A DNA stretch of 64,000 nt from Candidatus Gastranaerophilales bacterium (GTDB lineage: Bacteria > Cyanobacteriota > Vampirovibrionia > Gastranaerophilales > Gastranaerophilaceae): NCBI GenBank assembly GCA_017475485.1, contig JAFVFO010000049.1, positions 1-64,000 of the forward strand. Direction: 5' to 3'. Shown here piece by piece: positions 24,580 to 33,473 of this stretch. The position numbers and the translations under genes are program-made. Positions within the stretch are counted from its first letter, which is position 1, and every line of letters begins with the position of its first letter. The notes below the pieces were generated by a model. That model had not been told where the DNA came from. It made no database searches and saw only the letters and a program-made list of their open reading frames with translations.

Positions 24580-25545
24580 ATGAATAATTTTGATAAAAAT
24601 ATATTTGATTGTTTAATTTTAGGGGGCGGGCCTGCCGGAATGTCGGGTGCTTTGTATTGTTCAAGGGCAAACTTAAATTGTGCAATTATTGATTCCAGCG
24701 CCTTAGGCGGTGCGCCTGCTAATTATTGTGAAATTGAGAATTATCTCGGTTTCAATAGAATTGAAGGGGCGGAACTTTGTGAAAGGTTTGAAGAACATAT
24801 AAATAATTTTAATGTTCAAAAGTTTCCTTTTGAAGAAATTCAAAGCGTTGAATTAACTTCCGATATAAAAAAAATTACTACAGAAGATAAGGAGCTATTT
24901 GCTAAATCAATAATCATTGCAACCGGAGCAAAACCGCAAAAGCTCAATGTTAAAGGCGAAAAAGAATTTTTTGGCAGAGGGGTTAGTTATTGCGCTGTTT
25001 GTGACGGAGCTTTTTATAAAAATAAAATAACCGCTGTTGTTGGCGGCGGTAATTCTGCATTAGAAGAAGCTCTATATTTAACAAGATTTTGCGATAAAGT
25101 CTATTTAATTCACAGGCGCGGTGAATTTAGAGCGGATAAAATTATTCAAAAACGCATATTTGAAAATAAAAAAATTGAACTTGTTTTAAATTCTGTTGTT
25201 GAAGAAATTATCGGGGATAATAAAGTTCAAGGTATAAAAATCAAAAATGTTTCAAATAATGAAATTAAAACGCTTGTTGTGCAAGGGGTTTTCCCTTATA
25301 TCGGTTTAAGCCCTAATTCCGAATTATTTACAAATCAGCTTCAAACAGATGAAAAAGGCTTTATTATAACCGACAACACCATGCAAACAAATATACAAGG
25401 TGTCTATGCCATAGGAGATATAAGAAATACACCCCTAAGGCAAGTTATAACTGCTGTATCAGACGGTGCTATAGCAGGTGTCAGCGTTTCAAAATATTTG
25501 ATGAACATTGAAAAAGGAGCAGTACATGAAAGCATTAGTTTATGA
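24580..25545 (+). CDS. trxB: Thioredoxin-disulfide reductase
   Basis: 321 residues with FAD- and NADPH-binding halves. FAD motif GGGPAGMSGALYCSRANL near residue 12; redox-active pair C138-AV-C141 in YCAVCDGAF, where most TrxB proteins have CATC; NADPH motif VVGGGNSALEEALYLTRF; C-terminal FAD motif GVYAIGDIRNTPLRQVITAVSDGAIAG (short core: YAIGDIRN). It reduces thioredoxin using NADPH. An extended -10 (TGCTAAAAT, 24557-24565) lies just upstream. It overlaps the following dehydrogenase by 20 bases. Confidence 0.93.
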   Translation: MNNFDKNIFDCLILGGGPAGMSGALYCSRANLNCAIIDSSALGGAPANYCEIENYLGFNRIEGAELCERFEEHINNFNVQKFPFEEIQSVELTSDIKKITTEDKELFAKSIIIATGAKPQKLNVKGEKEFFGRGVSYCAVCDGAFYKNKITAVVGGGNSALEEALYLTRFCDKVYLIHRRGEFRADKIIQKRIFENKKIELVLNSVVEEIIGDNKVQGIKIKNVSNNEIKTLVVQGVFPYIGLSPNSELFTNQLQTDEKGFIITDNTMQTNIQGVYAIGDIRNTPLRQVITAVSDGAIAGVSVSKYLMNIEKGAVHESISL

Positions 25546-26494
25546 TAGGGAATTAAAACTTGACAAAAATTATCCTAATCCTGTTATTAAAGATAATGAA
25601 GTTTTAATTAAAACAAAAATGGTAGGAATTTGCAACACCGATTATGAAATAACCCTTGGATATATGGGATATAAAGGTGTTTTAGGTCATGAATTTGTAG
25701 GCATAGTTGAAAGCGTTGGTAAAAATGCCCCAAAAGACCTTATAGGGAAAAGGGTAGTAGGCGAAATCAATTGCGCTTGTAATGATTGCACATGGTGCGG
25801 ACATAATTTAGGCCGTCATTGCCCAAACCGTCAAACTCTCGGCATTTGGCAAAAAGACGGTTGTTTTAGCGAATATTTTACCCTGCCTTATGAAAATGTT
25901 ATACCGATTTCTGATAATATATCGGATATTTCAGCAACCTTTACAGAACCCCTTGCTGCTGCTAATGAAATATTGGAACAAGTACATATTAAGCCTGATT
26001 ATAAAGTAGCTATAGTGGGTGACGGCAAATTGGGGCTTTGTATATCAATGGTATTCAATGCTATGAATATTGACTATATTCATATAGGAAAACATCCTGA
26101 AAAATTAAAAATCACAAGTGATTTAGGCAATAAAACAATGCTTTTATCAGAAGTTGATGATAAATATAAAAAATCTTTTGATGTTGTAATTGAAGCAACA
26201 GGTTCTGTTTCAGGTTTTGAAACAAGTGCAAGTTTAGTAAAACCAAGAGGCACACTTGTTTTAAAAAGCACAATTGCGGCAACCCAAGGGTTAAATTTAG
26301 CTTCGATTGTTGTAGATGAAATAACTATTGTAGGTTCAAGATGCGGACAATTTAAACCTTTATTAAGATTATTGGAAAAAGGAAAAATTAACCCTGAAGT
26401 ACTTGTTGATAGTATTTACAGTGTTGATGATTTTGAAGAAGCATTTAAAAAGAATGCCCAGAAAAACACCCTAAAAGTGCTTGTAAAATTTTAA
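25526..26494 (+). CDS. Zinc-dependent medium-chain alcohol dehydrogenase
   Basis: 322 residues. The catalytic-zinc motif is GICNTDYEITLGYMG with GHEFVG. The structural zinc ligands are in CACNDCTWCGHNLGRHC. The cofactor loop is VAIVGDGKLGLCISM. Family members oxidise polyols, threonine or alcohols with NAD(P); the substrate here is unknown. The open frame reaches TTG 25508, but ATG 25526 follows AAAGGAG by a normal distance and gives the usual start MKALVYDRE. The 20-base overlap with trxB implies cotranscription. A terminator follows. Confidence 0.85.
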   Translation: MKALVYDRELKLDKNYPNPVIKDNEVLIKTKMVGICNTDYEITLGYMGYKGVLGHEFVGIVESVGKNAPKDLIGKRVVGEINCACNDCTWCGHNLGRHCPNRQTLGIWQKDGCFSEYFTLPYENVIPISDNISDISATFTEPLAAANEILEQVHIKPDYKVAIVGDGKLGLCISMVFNAMNIDYIHIGKHPEKLKITSDLGNKTMLLSEVDDKYKKSFDVVIEATGSVSGFETSASLVKPRGTLVLKSTIAATQGLNLASIVVDEITIVGSRCGQFKPLLRLLEKGKINPEVLVDSIYSVDDFEEAFKKNAQKNTLKVLVKF

Positions 26495-26512
26495 TATAAT
26501 TGAAAATAAAAG

Positions 26513-26547
26513 AAAATGGGGTATATGAAAGTACCCCATTGATGTTT
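26513..26547 (+). terminator. Intrinsic terminator after the trxB-dehydrogenase pair
   Basis: AATGGGGTA (26515-26523) and TACCCCATT (26532-26540) form a perfect 9-bp stem with an 8-base loop. GATGTTTTT follows. Confidence 0.8.
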
Positions 26548-26621
26548 TTGGTTTATTAATTGTATAACAAAATTATACTGTTCATATAAATTATATTGAT
26601 ATAATAATTATATGTCAATAT

Positions 26622-28361
26622 TTAATATTCTATGCGCGAAAAAATTCCTAAAGGGGTTTTATAAAGCTGAATCTCTTTTGCTTCCGAAAAAGTTTTTTCA
26701 TCTAAATAAAGATTTAAAACATAGCAAATACAAGGTTTTTGGGCTCCGTATTTCAACGGGTCAATAGTATTTAAGCCTGTATTTATTTGTACATATATAG
26801 GTTTTGTATTATTAATTAAAAATTCTCTGTATCCTTCTATGGTATCCGTATAAAAAATATAGTTTGCCTTTTTCTTATCAAGGTCATTTTTAATAAAATC
26901 AAGGTATAAGTTATGATTACAATATAGGTTTTGATAGCCTAAAATCCCTTGAGCTATGAAAAAAAGAAATATGATGATATTCATTTTAATTTCGCGCGAT
27001 AATACAGCGCAAAGTGCGATATAGCTTGGATAAACAATATAAAAATATCTGTACATAAAAATCGGTTTAACTAAATATGAAAAAACTACGGCAAATATAA
27101 ATACAAATAATATTGCAGCGAAATTATAGCTTATGAATAATTTTTTTCTTTTGGAAGATTTTTTATATACAAAAAGTAAAACAACTAAGAATATTAAAAA
27201 TATTATGCTGTATCCGCAAAAAGTTTTGATTGTGTGAATATAATTTGGCAATTGCGGAATATTAATCCAAGAATTAAAATCAGAAGATAAATTACGGAAT
27301 TTATAAATTAAACAAGGCAGGTAAAATAAAGCTGTGCCAATATTTATCAAAATAAAATCTTTTCTTTTTTTCTTTTTAAAATATACACTTGAAAATAAAA
27401 AGTTATAAATAAAATAAAAAACCCCGTAGTAATGAGTATATAAAAGGGCAATTGACGAAATTAAATAGCCGGTTTTGTGTTTTTTAAATAAAAAATAACT
27501 TGATAATATGGCTAAAAGCCCTAACAGCATATAACATCTTATTTCTTGAGAAAGATAAATTAAAGCTATTGAAAACCCTGAAAATATCATTGCAATGAGT
27601 GCTGTTTTTTTGTTTTGCAATTTTTTAACATAAAAATAAAAAATAACACAAAATACACATCCTGTAATAACGCTTGAAAACCTATAAAAATAAGGGTTTT
27701 GAACAATCGTTCTATAAATTTTAAATAAAATAAAATATAAAGGCGGATTTCCTTCATCTTGAAATAACTCAATTAACGGGGAATAATTTGATGTTATTTT
27801 TAAAACATAAATTTCATCATCCCAAAAAGGTATTGAATTTAGCTGTGTTAACCTTAATAAAAAAGAAAGAAAAAGAATTATCCAAAAACAATTATGGTAA
27901 TTAATTCTTCCTTTAAAATTATTTAAAAACAAAAATAAAAATATATATGAAAAAAGATATAATTCAAAATTATAGAAAAATGAAAGAAATATAATGCTTG
28001 TTTTGCTTAATAAATTTTTTGAATTGTCTATATTTTGAAAATCATCAAATTGCGCTTTATTACCTATATATAAAATAATTTTTTTTATTTTTTCAGGATT
28101 TTTAATATTTATATTTTTAATTTTTTTATAAGACGTTATTTTGTAAAGATAGTGATTTTCATCTATTTTCAGGGTATTTAAGGAAGAATTATCAACGTCT
28201 ATAAGTTTTAAATCATTGTTTTCAAAATAAGTTGTATCAATCCAAACACTTTTATAAATTCCGCCAAAATAGGGAACATTGATTTTATCATAGTTAAAAA
28301 ATAAACTTATAAAAAAGCTGAATAAAAATAATATTAAATATATCCAACTTCTCAAGTTCAT
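26622..28361 (-). CDS. Family 39-like membrane glycosyltransferase
   Basis: 579 residues with about a dozen hydrophobic segments. After a first membrane helix and a loop of about 100 residues comes LFLSFLLRLTQLNSIPFWDDEIYVLK. The DDE after 'PFW' is the usual acidic motif of GT39/ArnT/PMT-type enzymes, which use polyprenyl-phosphate sugars. EGNPPLYFILFKIYR is also typical. It probably transfers a sugar outside the membrane to a lipid, glycan or protein. It is last in the protease-regulator-protease operon and overlaps the preceding gene by 4 bases. The N-terminal soluble loop before the GT core is unusual. Confidence 0.75.
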   Translation of the reverse strand: MNLRSWIYLILFLFSFFISLFFNYDKINVPYFGGIYKSVWIDTTYFENNDLKLIDVDNSSLNTLKIDENHYLYKITSYKKIKNINIKNPEKIKKIILYIGNKAQFDDFQNIDNSKNLLSKTSIIFLSFFYNFELYLFSYIFLFLFLNNFKGRINYHNCFWIILFLSFLLRLTQLNSIPFWDDEIYVLKITSNYSPLIELFQDEGNPPLYFILFKIYRTIVQNPYFYRFSSVITGCVFCVIFYFYVKKLQNKKTALIAMIFSGFSIALIYLSQEIRCYMLLGLLAILSSYFLFKKHKTGYLISSIALLYTHYYGVFYFIYNFLFSSVYFKKKKRKDFILINIGTALFYLPCLIYKFRNLSSDFNSWINIPQLPNYIHTIKTFCGYSIIFLIFLVVLLFVYKKSSKRKKLFISYNFAAILFVFIFAVVFSYLVKPIFMYRYFYIVYPSYIALCAVLSREIKMNIIIFLFFIAQGILGYQNLYCNHNLYLDFIKNDLDKKKANYIFYTDTIEGYREFLINNTKPIYVQINTGLNTIDPLKYGAQKPCICYVLNLYLDEKTFSEAKEIQLYKTPLGIFSRIEY

Positions 28362-29611
28362 TTTTTTATTTCCTTTTCAAGATAATTTTTTGCCTTATCA
28401 AGCTGTGAATCAACATTATTTACAAAGTCATTATGCGCTATTGATACTTTATAATCCGGTTCTATCCCTATTTGGTTAATATCTCTGCCTTTTGGAGTTA
28501 AATATTTTGCTATGGTTAAATTCATACCTGTCTTATTGGGAAGCGGGAATATCTTTTGTACAAGCCCTTTGCCATAAGTATCCGTACCGATTAATACTGC
28601 GCGATTATTGTCATGCAAAGCCGAAGACAGAATTTCAGAAGCGGAAGCAGTATCTTCATCAATTAATACCACAAGCGGATTTTCATATATACAGCCTTTT
28701 TGGGAAGCCGAATAAATATTTTTTTTGTTATGACGGGCAATAACCTGCACAATTACACCCTTTTTCATAAATAAATCGGCAATAACGGTTGCATTTTGAA
28801 ATAATCCGCCCGAATTGCCCCTTAAATCAAGAATTAAGCCTTTTGAATCTTTTAATTTATTTAGGGCAACAACAAATTCCTTTGTTGTATCGAGCCCTAT
28901 AAAACTTGAAATTCTTATATAGCCTATATCTTCATTAAGTTTTTTATAATCTACGGTTTTAATTTTTATTTCTTCGCGCTTAATTGTTTTTGAAAATTTT
29001 TCATTTCCGCGAAGAATTTCCAAATCCAATAAAGCGTCTTTATCCCCTCTGATTAATTGTGCAACATGGTAAATTGACTGCCCTGAAACATCATCATTGT
29101 TTACTTTTAAAATAATATCGCCTGCTTTAATACCTTGATTGTAGGCAGGTGCATTTTTTAAAACGTTAACAATATGAATTTTTCCTGAAACAGAAGCTAT
29201 ATTAATACCTATTCCGTATAATTTAGAATTAATTGAACGATTTTGTTCCTGAAATTCTTCTGCTGTCATAAATTTTGAATAAGAATCGTTTAGGGTTGCA
29301 ATCATTGTATTAATTGCTATATAAGCGTCTTCCTGTGTTTTGATTTTGTTTTTATATCTGTTTTTCCACCTTGCCCAATCTTGTTCGTTTAAATCTTTTT
29401 TATAGTAATTATTTTTAATAATACTCCAGCTTTCTTCATAAAGTTCTTGCGCAGATACATCTTTTTTGTTGATAATATTGAAATCAGAATTTAGATTTAT
29501 TCTTTCAATATTATTGTTTTGAATGGAATTATATCCTGAAGTATATAGTATAAATGCACCAAAAAACAGCAAAATAAATTGTATTATTTTATTTTTATTA
29601 ATTTTTAGCAT
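28358..29611 (-). CDS. S41 family carboxyl-terminal processing protease with PDZ domain (second copy)
   Basis: 417 residues. One N-terminal membrane segment (IIQFILLFFGAFILYTSG) places it outside the membrane. A helical N-domain (LYEESWSIIKNNYY, DWARWKNRY) precedes a PDZ domain (about 120-200: YGIGINIASV, APAYNQGIKAGDIILKVNN). The protease core carries the catalytic Ser in TASASEIL (about residue 324) and Lys in YGKGLVQ (about 346). It should cleave exported proteins near their C-termini. It is a paralogue of the protease two genes upstream. The start overlaps the response regulator stop by one base. Confidence 0.92.
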   Translation of the reverse strand: MLKINKNKIIQFILLFFGAFILYTSGYNSIQNNNIERINLNSDFNIINKKDVSAQELYEESWSIIKNNYYKKDLNEQDWARWKNRYKNKIKTQEDAYIAINTMIATLNDSYSKFMTAEEFQEQNRSINSKLYGIGINIASVSGKIHIVNVLKNAPAYNQGIKAGDIILKVNNDDVSGQSIYHVAQLIRGDKDALLDLEILRGNEKFSKTIKREEIKIKTVDYKKLNEDIGYIRISSFIGLDTTKEFVVALNKLKDSKGLILDLRGNSGGLFQNATVIADLFMKKGVIVQVIARHNKKNIYSASQKGCIYENPLVVLIDEDTASASEILSSALHDNNRAVLIGTDTYGKGLVQKIFPLPNKTGMNLTIAKYLTPKGRDINQIGIEPDYKVSIAHNDFVNNVDSQLDKAKNYLEKEIKK

Positions 29612-30324
29612 TATTCTTCACTGCCATTTGCTAAAAGTCTATAACCGCCCCCATATATTGTTTTGATATATTTATTTTTTTCAGTTGAAATTTTGTTAAT
29701 TTTATTTCTTAAATGGGTAATATGCACTCTTATTGTATCTATATCGTTGTCATCATTATATCCCCAGACTTCTTTCAAAAGTTCTTTTGAAGAAACCATA
29801 GCGCCTTCCTTTTGCATAAGTGCATATAAAATATCAAATTCTATGGGGGTTAAACGTGTTGTTTTATCTGTTATCTGCACGCTGTAGCTTTCGGGAATTA
29901 AAGTAATATCACCTTTTGATAAAATTTCTTTTACTCTTAAAGATTCCAATTCCTGACCTGAACGGTTCAAAAGGGCAAGAACGCGTGCTTTTAATTCTTC
30001 TATTTCAAAGGGCTTTGTAATGTAATCATCAACACCCGAGTTAAACCCTTCTAATTTGTTGTTTAATTCGCCCAATGCCGTAAGCATAATAATCGGGGTC
30101 TTTTCAATACTTTGAGTTGAACGAATTTTTTTAGCTACGTCAAAACCGTTGACGCGCCCCATCATAACATCTAATATCACAAGATTGGGTTCTTCCTGCA
30201 AAATTAGCGCAAAACCCTTAATCGGGTCAGTTGAATAGATACAATTATACCCGCTCAATTCAAGGTTAACTTTTATAAGTTCGCAAATTGCGATATCATC
30301 ATCAATTACAAGTATTTTATTCAT
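29611..30324 (-). CDS. OmpR-family response regulator
   Basis: 237 residues. The receiver domain (1 to about 120) shows ILVIDDDIAIC, the phosphoacceptor in LVILDVMMGRVNG, the Thr in IIMLTALGE and the Lys in YITKPFE. The C-terminal winged helix (about 140-232) shows LTPIEFDILYALMQKEGAMVSSKEL (short core: LTPIEFDILYAL) and VWGYNDDNDIDTIRVHITHLRNKI. No histidine kinase is adjacent, so the partner is elsewhere. Both ends overlap protease genes by one base. It probably regulates envelope genes, perhaps its own operon. Confidence 0.93.
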   Translation of the reverse strand: MNKILVIDDDIAICELIKVNLELSGYNCIYSTDPIKGFALILQEEPNLVILDVMMGRVNGFDVAKKIRSTQSIEKTPIIMLTALGELNNKLEGFNSGVDDYITKPFEIEELKARVLALLNRSGQELESLRVKEILSKGDITLIPESYSVQITDKTTRLTPIEFDILYALMQKEGAMVSSKELLKEVWGYNDDNDIDTIRVHITHLRNKINKISTEKNKYIKTIYGGGYRLLANGSEE

Positions 30325-31553
30325 TATTCTTTTGAAGCCGTTGTATTTTTGTGTACTTGCTTTTGTAATATTTCACATGCTTTTTCTAATTGAGGATCTT
30401 TGTTGTTTTTAATGTCATCAGATGTTATATCAACGGTATAATCAGGCTCGATACCTTTTTTATGGATATCTGTTCCGTTTGGTGTTAAATATTTTTGAAT
30501 TGTAATATGGAGTGCAGACCCGTCGGGTAATTTATTAATTTCTTGAACCAAACCTTTGCCGAAGGATTTTTTGCCTACAATTGTTGCGCGTTTATTATCC
30601 TTCAATGCCCCTGATAAAATCTCGGAAGCTGATGCCGAACCGCCATTAATTAAAACCACAACAGGCTGTGTTGTAATAACCTGCGAAGCCGAATTTTGGG
30701 TATCTTTATAACCGTCCCTATCTACGGTTGAAACGATTGTTTTTGAACTTAACATCATATCCGCTATATAAACCGCATTTGTCAAAAGTCCGCCCGGATT
30801 AGAACGAAGGTCTATAATAATACCGTCTTTTGAAGCCATTTGATTGAGTGCATTTTGAAATTCTACGGCAGCATTCCTTGAAATAAAACTGCTTAAGCGG
30901 ATATATCCTAAATTATCATCAACAGAGCCGATTTTAGGCGCTTTTGTCGATACCGATTTTAATTCTATATTAGCGCGTTTAATAGTATAAACTTTATTTT
31001 CTTCACCTTTTCTTTTAATTAAAAGGCTTACTTGAGTACCTTCCGGCCCTCTTATTTTATCTGCAGCGGCTTCTACCGTAATACCTTTTGTAGATTTTCC
31101 GTCTATTTCCAATATTTCATCTTCAGATTTTAAGCCTGCACGCTCGCCCGGAGTATCTTCTAACGGCGCAATAATTAATAATTTGCCGTCCCTTACACCG
31201 ATTTGCACACCGATACCTTTTAAACTTCCTTGAATGCTTTCGGATTCTTGTTTATATTCTTTCGGGGTTAAAAATTTTGTATAAACATCACCTAAAGAAT
31301 CAACCATTGTTGCAATTGCAACATAGGCATCTTCTTCATCTTTAATAACGCTATCATATTTATGACGCCAGCGCGCCCAATTTTGCTGGTTTTGCGTATC
31401 ATCAACATATTTGGTATTAATTAAGCGCCATGCCCTGTCATAAAGACTTTGCGGAGTTAGGGCAAGTGCAGGATTTTGAATATTTGTTATTGCAAATAAA
31501 ACCAAAACCATTATAAAAATAGATATTCTTTTAAGCATTTGTTTTGTGTTCAT
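30324..31553 (-). CDS. S41 family carboxyl-terminal processing protease with PDZ domain (first copy)
   Basis: 409 residues, CtpA-like. A signal peptide or anchor (ISIFIMVLVLFAITNIQNPALA) leads to a helical N-domain (LYDRAWRLINTKYVDD, WARWRHKYDSV) and a PDZ domain (LKGIGVQIGVRDGKLLII, APLEDTPGERAGLKSEDEIL). The catalytic Ser is in GGSASASEIL (about residue 309) and the Lys in FGKGLVQE (about 334). The first gene of the minus-strand operon. The DNA upstream holds a repeat element rather than a clear promoter. Confidence 0.93.
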   Translation of the reverse strand: MNTKQMLKRISIFIMVLVLFAITNIQNPALALTPQSLYDRAWRLINTKYVDDTQNQQNWARWRHKYDSVIKDEEDAYVAIATMVDSLGDVYTKFLTPKEYKQESESIQGSLKGIGVQIGVRDGKLLIIAPLEDTPGERAGLKSEDEILEIDGKSTKGITVEAAADKIRGPEGTQVSLLIKRKGEENKVYTIKRANIELKSVSTKAPKIGSVDDNLGYIRLSSFISRNAAVEFQNALNQMASKDGIIIDLRSNPGGLLTNAVYIADMMLSSKTIVSTVDRDGYKDTQNSASQVITTQPVVVLINGGSASASEILSGALKDNKRATIVGKKSFGKGLVQEINKLPDGSALHITIQKYLTPNGTDIHKKGIEPDYTVDITSDDIKNNKDPQLEKACEILQKQVHKNTTASKE

Positions 31554-31571
31554 TATAATTATCCTTTGTTG

Positions 31572-31715
31572 TTTTTTGGAATTTTAAAAATCCTTTGATA
31601 CGGCTTCAAATCACACAGAAAGCTCTCTCGCTTTCGGTGTGATTTTCGCACACCTTCGGTCGGATTTTTAAAATCCTCAAAAAAATTGTCATTTTTTGGA
31701 ATTTTAAAAATCCTT
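31572..31715. repeat. Intergenic repeat element with flanking direct repeats and a hairpin
   Basis: A 24-bp sequence occurs twice, exactly, at 31572-31595 and 31692-31715. Each copy contains a near-palindrome (GGAATTTTAAAAATCC). A third, inverted version lies at 31662-31676. Between them 31611-31643 forms a long hairpin: TCACACAGAAAGC pairs with GCTTTCGGTGTGA with one mismatch around a short loop. The GC-containing hairpin contrasts with the AT-rich surroundings. It may be a small mobile repeat (MITE-like) or a leader structure for the minus-strand operon. Confidence 0.7.
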
Positions 31716-31845
31716 CTTTATTATACCAAAATTTATTCTGATTTCTATACATTAAAAGATTATTCAAATATGTAATATTTAAAAATTAATTTACAAATCA
31801 ATATTTTATATTTATACTCAATTATTATTAATCAAAAGGATAATA

Positions 31846-32946
31846 ATGGATAAGGTTTTTGTAACACGACCGCTTTTACCTGATTTAGATTGTTTTGTTG
31901 AGCAATTATCCGAAGTTTGGCGTTCAAAATGGCTTACAAACATGGGAGAAAAACATAATGAGCTTGAAAAAAAGCTCCAAAAAGTTTTAAAAGTTCCCTA
32001 TGGTTCTTTATTTAACAACGGCACAACTGCTCTTTTAACGGCAATAAAAGCGTTGAATCTTCCTTTTGGAAGTGAAGTTATAACAACACCTTTTACTTTT
32101 GCTGCAACTCCTCATTGTATTTCATGGGATAATTTAAAACCGGTGTTTTGCGATATAGAACCAAATACCATGACAATTGATTCGGAAAAAATTGAAAAAT
32201 TAATTACACCCAACACATCTGCAATAGTTGGTGTTCATGTATATGGGTTTCCTTGTGATGTTGAAAAAATTGATAAAATCGCTAAAAAATATAATCTAAA
32301 AGTCATATATGACGGAGCCCATGCCTTTTCATGCGAAATAAACGGCAAAGGGATAGGAACGTTTGGTGATATAACAATGTTTTCATTCCATGCTACAAAA
32401 CTTTTTAATACAATTGAAGGGGGATATTTAAGCTACAACAATCCTGATATGGTAAGAAAAATATATAATCTGCGCAATTTTGGTATTCGGTCTGAAGAAT
32501 TAGTTGAAGAAATAGGAATTAATGGCAAAATGAATGAATTGCAGGCTGTTATAGGACTTTTAAACCTTAAACTTTTCAAAAAAGAGCAACAGAAAAGAGC
32601 GCAAATTAAAGCATTTTATGATGAAAATATATCAAAAATAAAAGGCATAAGAATACCTAAAATGCCTGAAAATACGACAAATTCTTATCAATATTATCCT
32701 ATTATTATTGAAGATGAGTATAAAATTTCAAGAGATGAGTTATACGAAAAATATAAACAATTTGATATTTATACAAGAAAATATTTCTACCCTGCATGTT
32801 GCGATTATGAATGCTATAAAAATGATTTATCCGTTAAATTTGCGGATTTGTCGGTTGTTAATGATATAAAAAACAGGGTGCTTTGTCTGCCTTTTTATGG
32901 TGAATTATCTAAAGATACGCTTCATAAAATTGTCGGGGTTCTTTAA
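31846..32946 (+). CDS. DegT/DnrJ/EryC1/StrS family sugar aminotransferase
   Basis: 366 residues, fold type I PLP enzyme. Motifs: FNNGTTALLTAIKAL, VITTPFTFAATPHCI, the PLP Asp in VIYDGAHAFS, and the PLP-binding Lys in SFHATKLFNTIEGG. The C-terminal half has MNELQAVIGLLNLK. The family transfers amino groups to nucleotide-linked keto-sugars for surface glycans. The substrate is not predictable. A ribosome site (AAAAGGATAATA) precedes ATG 31846. Remnants of what look like surface-polysaccharide genes follow, so this may be a survivor of a larger cluster. Confidence 0.88.
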   Translation: MDKVFVTRPLLPDLDCFVEQLSEVWRSKWLTNMGEKHNELEKKLQKVLKVPYGSLFNNGTTALLTAIKALNLPFGSEVITTPFTFAATPHCISWDNLKPVFCDIEPNTMTIDSEKIEKLITPNTSAIVGVHVYGFPCDVEKIDKIAKKYNLKVIYDGAHAFSCEINGKGIGTFGDITMFSFHATKLFNTIEGGYLSYNNPDMVRKIYNLRNFGIRSEELVEEIGINGKMNELQAVIGLLNLKLFKKEQQKRAQIKAFYDENISKIKGIRIPKMPENTTNSYQYYPIIIEDEYKISRDELYEKYKQFDIYTRKYFYPACCDYECYKNDLSVKFADLSVVNDIKNRVLCLPFYGELSKDTLHKIVGVL

Positions 32947-32949
32947 TAT

Positions 32950-33149
32950 ATGTTACAAAATATATTAAATAAGATTTATTGTGAAGATATAACACTGTCA
33001 GAGGTTATTATAAAAGTTTTTAATAAAAAATTAAACGCATAAGAAAGCCTTTGATTTTAGAATATTACCGGAAAAAATATGTACTTAAAAATAAGAAGAA
33101 TATTGAAACAATTATCTTAGGTTCATCCCATGGGTATTTCTTATTTTAA
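32950..33149 (+). pseudogene. Decayed gene fragment downstream of the aminotransferase
   Basis: A frame starting at ATG 32950 runs for 30 codons (MLQNILNKIYCEDITLSEV…) to a stop at about 33040. An overlapping frame (stop 33147-33149) continues sensibly with KPLILEYYRKKYVLKNKK and then IETIILGSSHGYF. The phrase LGSSHGYF resembles a motif seen in proteins of surface-polysaccharide clusters. Together they look like the N-terminus of one gene broken by a frameshift and cut short. The 33150-33239 stretch holds only AT-rich DNA with scattered stops. Confidence 0.5.
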
Positions 33150-33239
33150 TAATCATGTTGAATTTATTGGTATATTACTTCTTTTAGTTAATCATTAGGC
33201 TTCCTTGCCTGATATTCAAAAAAATGATTTAATAAGGGT

Positions 33240-33463
33240 ATGAGTGAAATTGTTCAGGTTAAAAATTTAATTTATACAATTTGCAATTTAAAGGTAATGT
33301 TTAATTCTGATGATAATAAAGAAATTATGCAAAGATTATCTCAATTTGAAAATTATTTTTTAGAACATGTAAAAAAAACAGGGAAGATTTTGAAAAAATC
33401 CATGAAGCAATTAATTTGCTTATGGATAGAACAAAACCTTCTGAAATAGGATTTAAAAATTAA
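33240..33463 (+). pseudogene. Small helical protein gene interrupted at an A8 run
   Basis: ATG 33240 opens a frame (MSEIVQVKNLIYTICNLKVM …). After LEHVKKTGK it leaves the sensible frame and stops at 33449. If one A is added in the run of eight A at 33371-33378, the reading becomes HVKKNREDFEKIHEAIN, then [15 protein letters not shown] and a stop at 33461-33463. That gives one coherent acidic/helical protein of about 74 residues. The family is not recognised. The cause may be a sequencing error, a real frameshift mutation, phase variation or polymerase slippage. The restored stop overlaps the ilvD ribosome site (TAAGGAGAA). Confidence 0.6.
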
Positions 33464-33473
33464 GGAGAAATAT

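Noticed and set aside
31554..31845. Transposase or insertion sequence at the repeat element
   Set aside because: No open frame of useful length lies between the repeats; only the repeats and hairpin can be supported.
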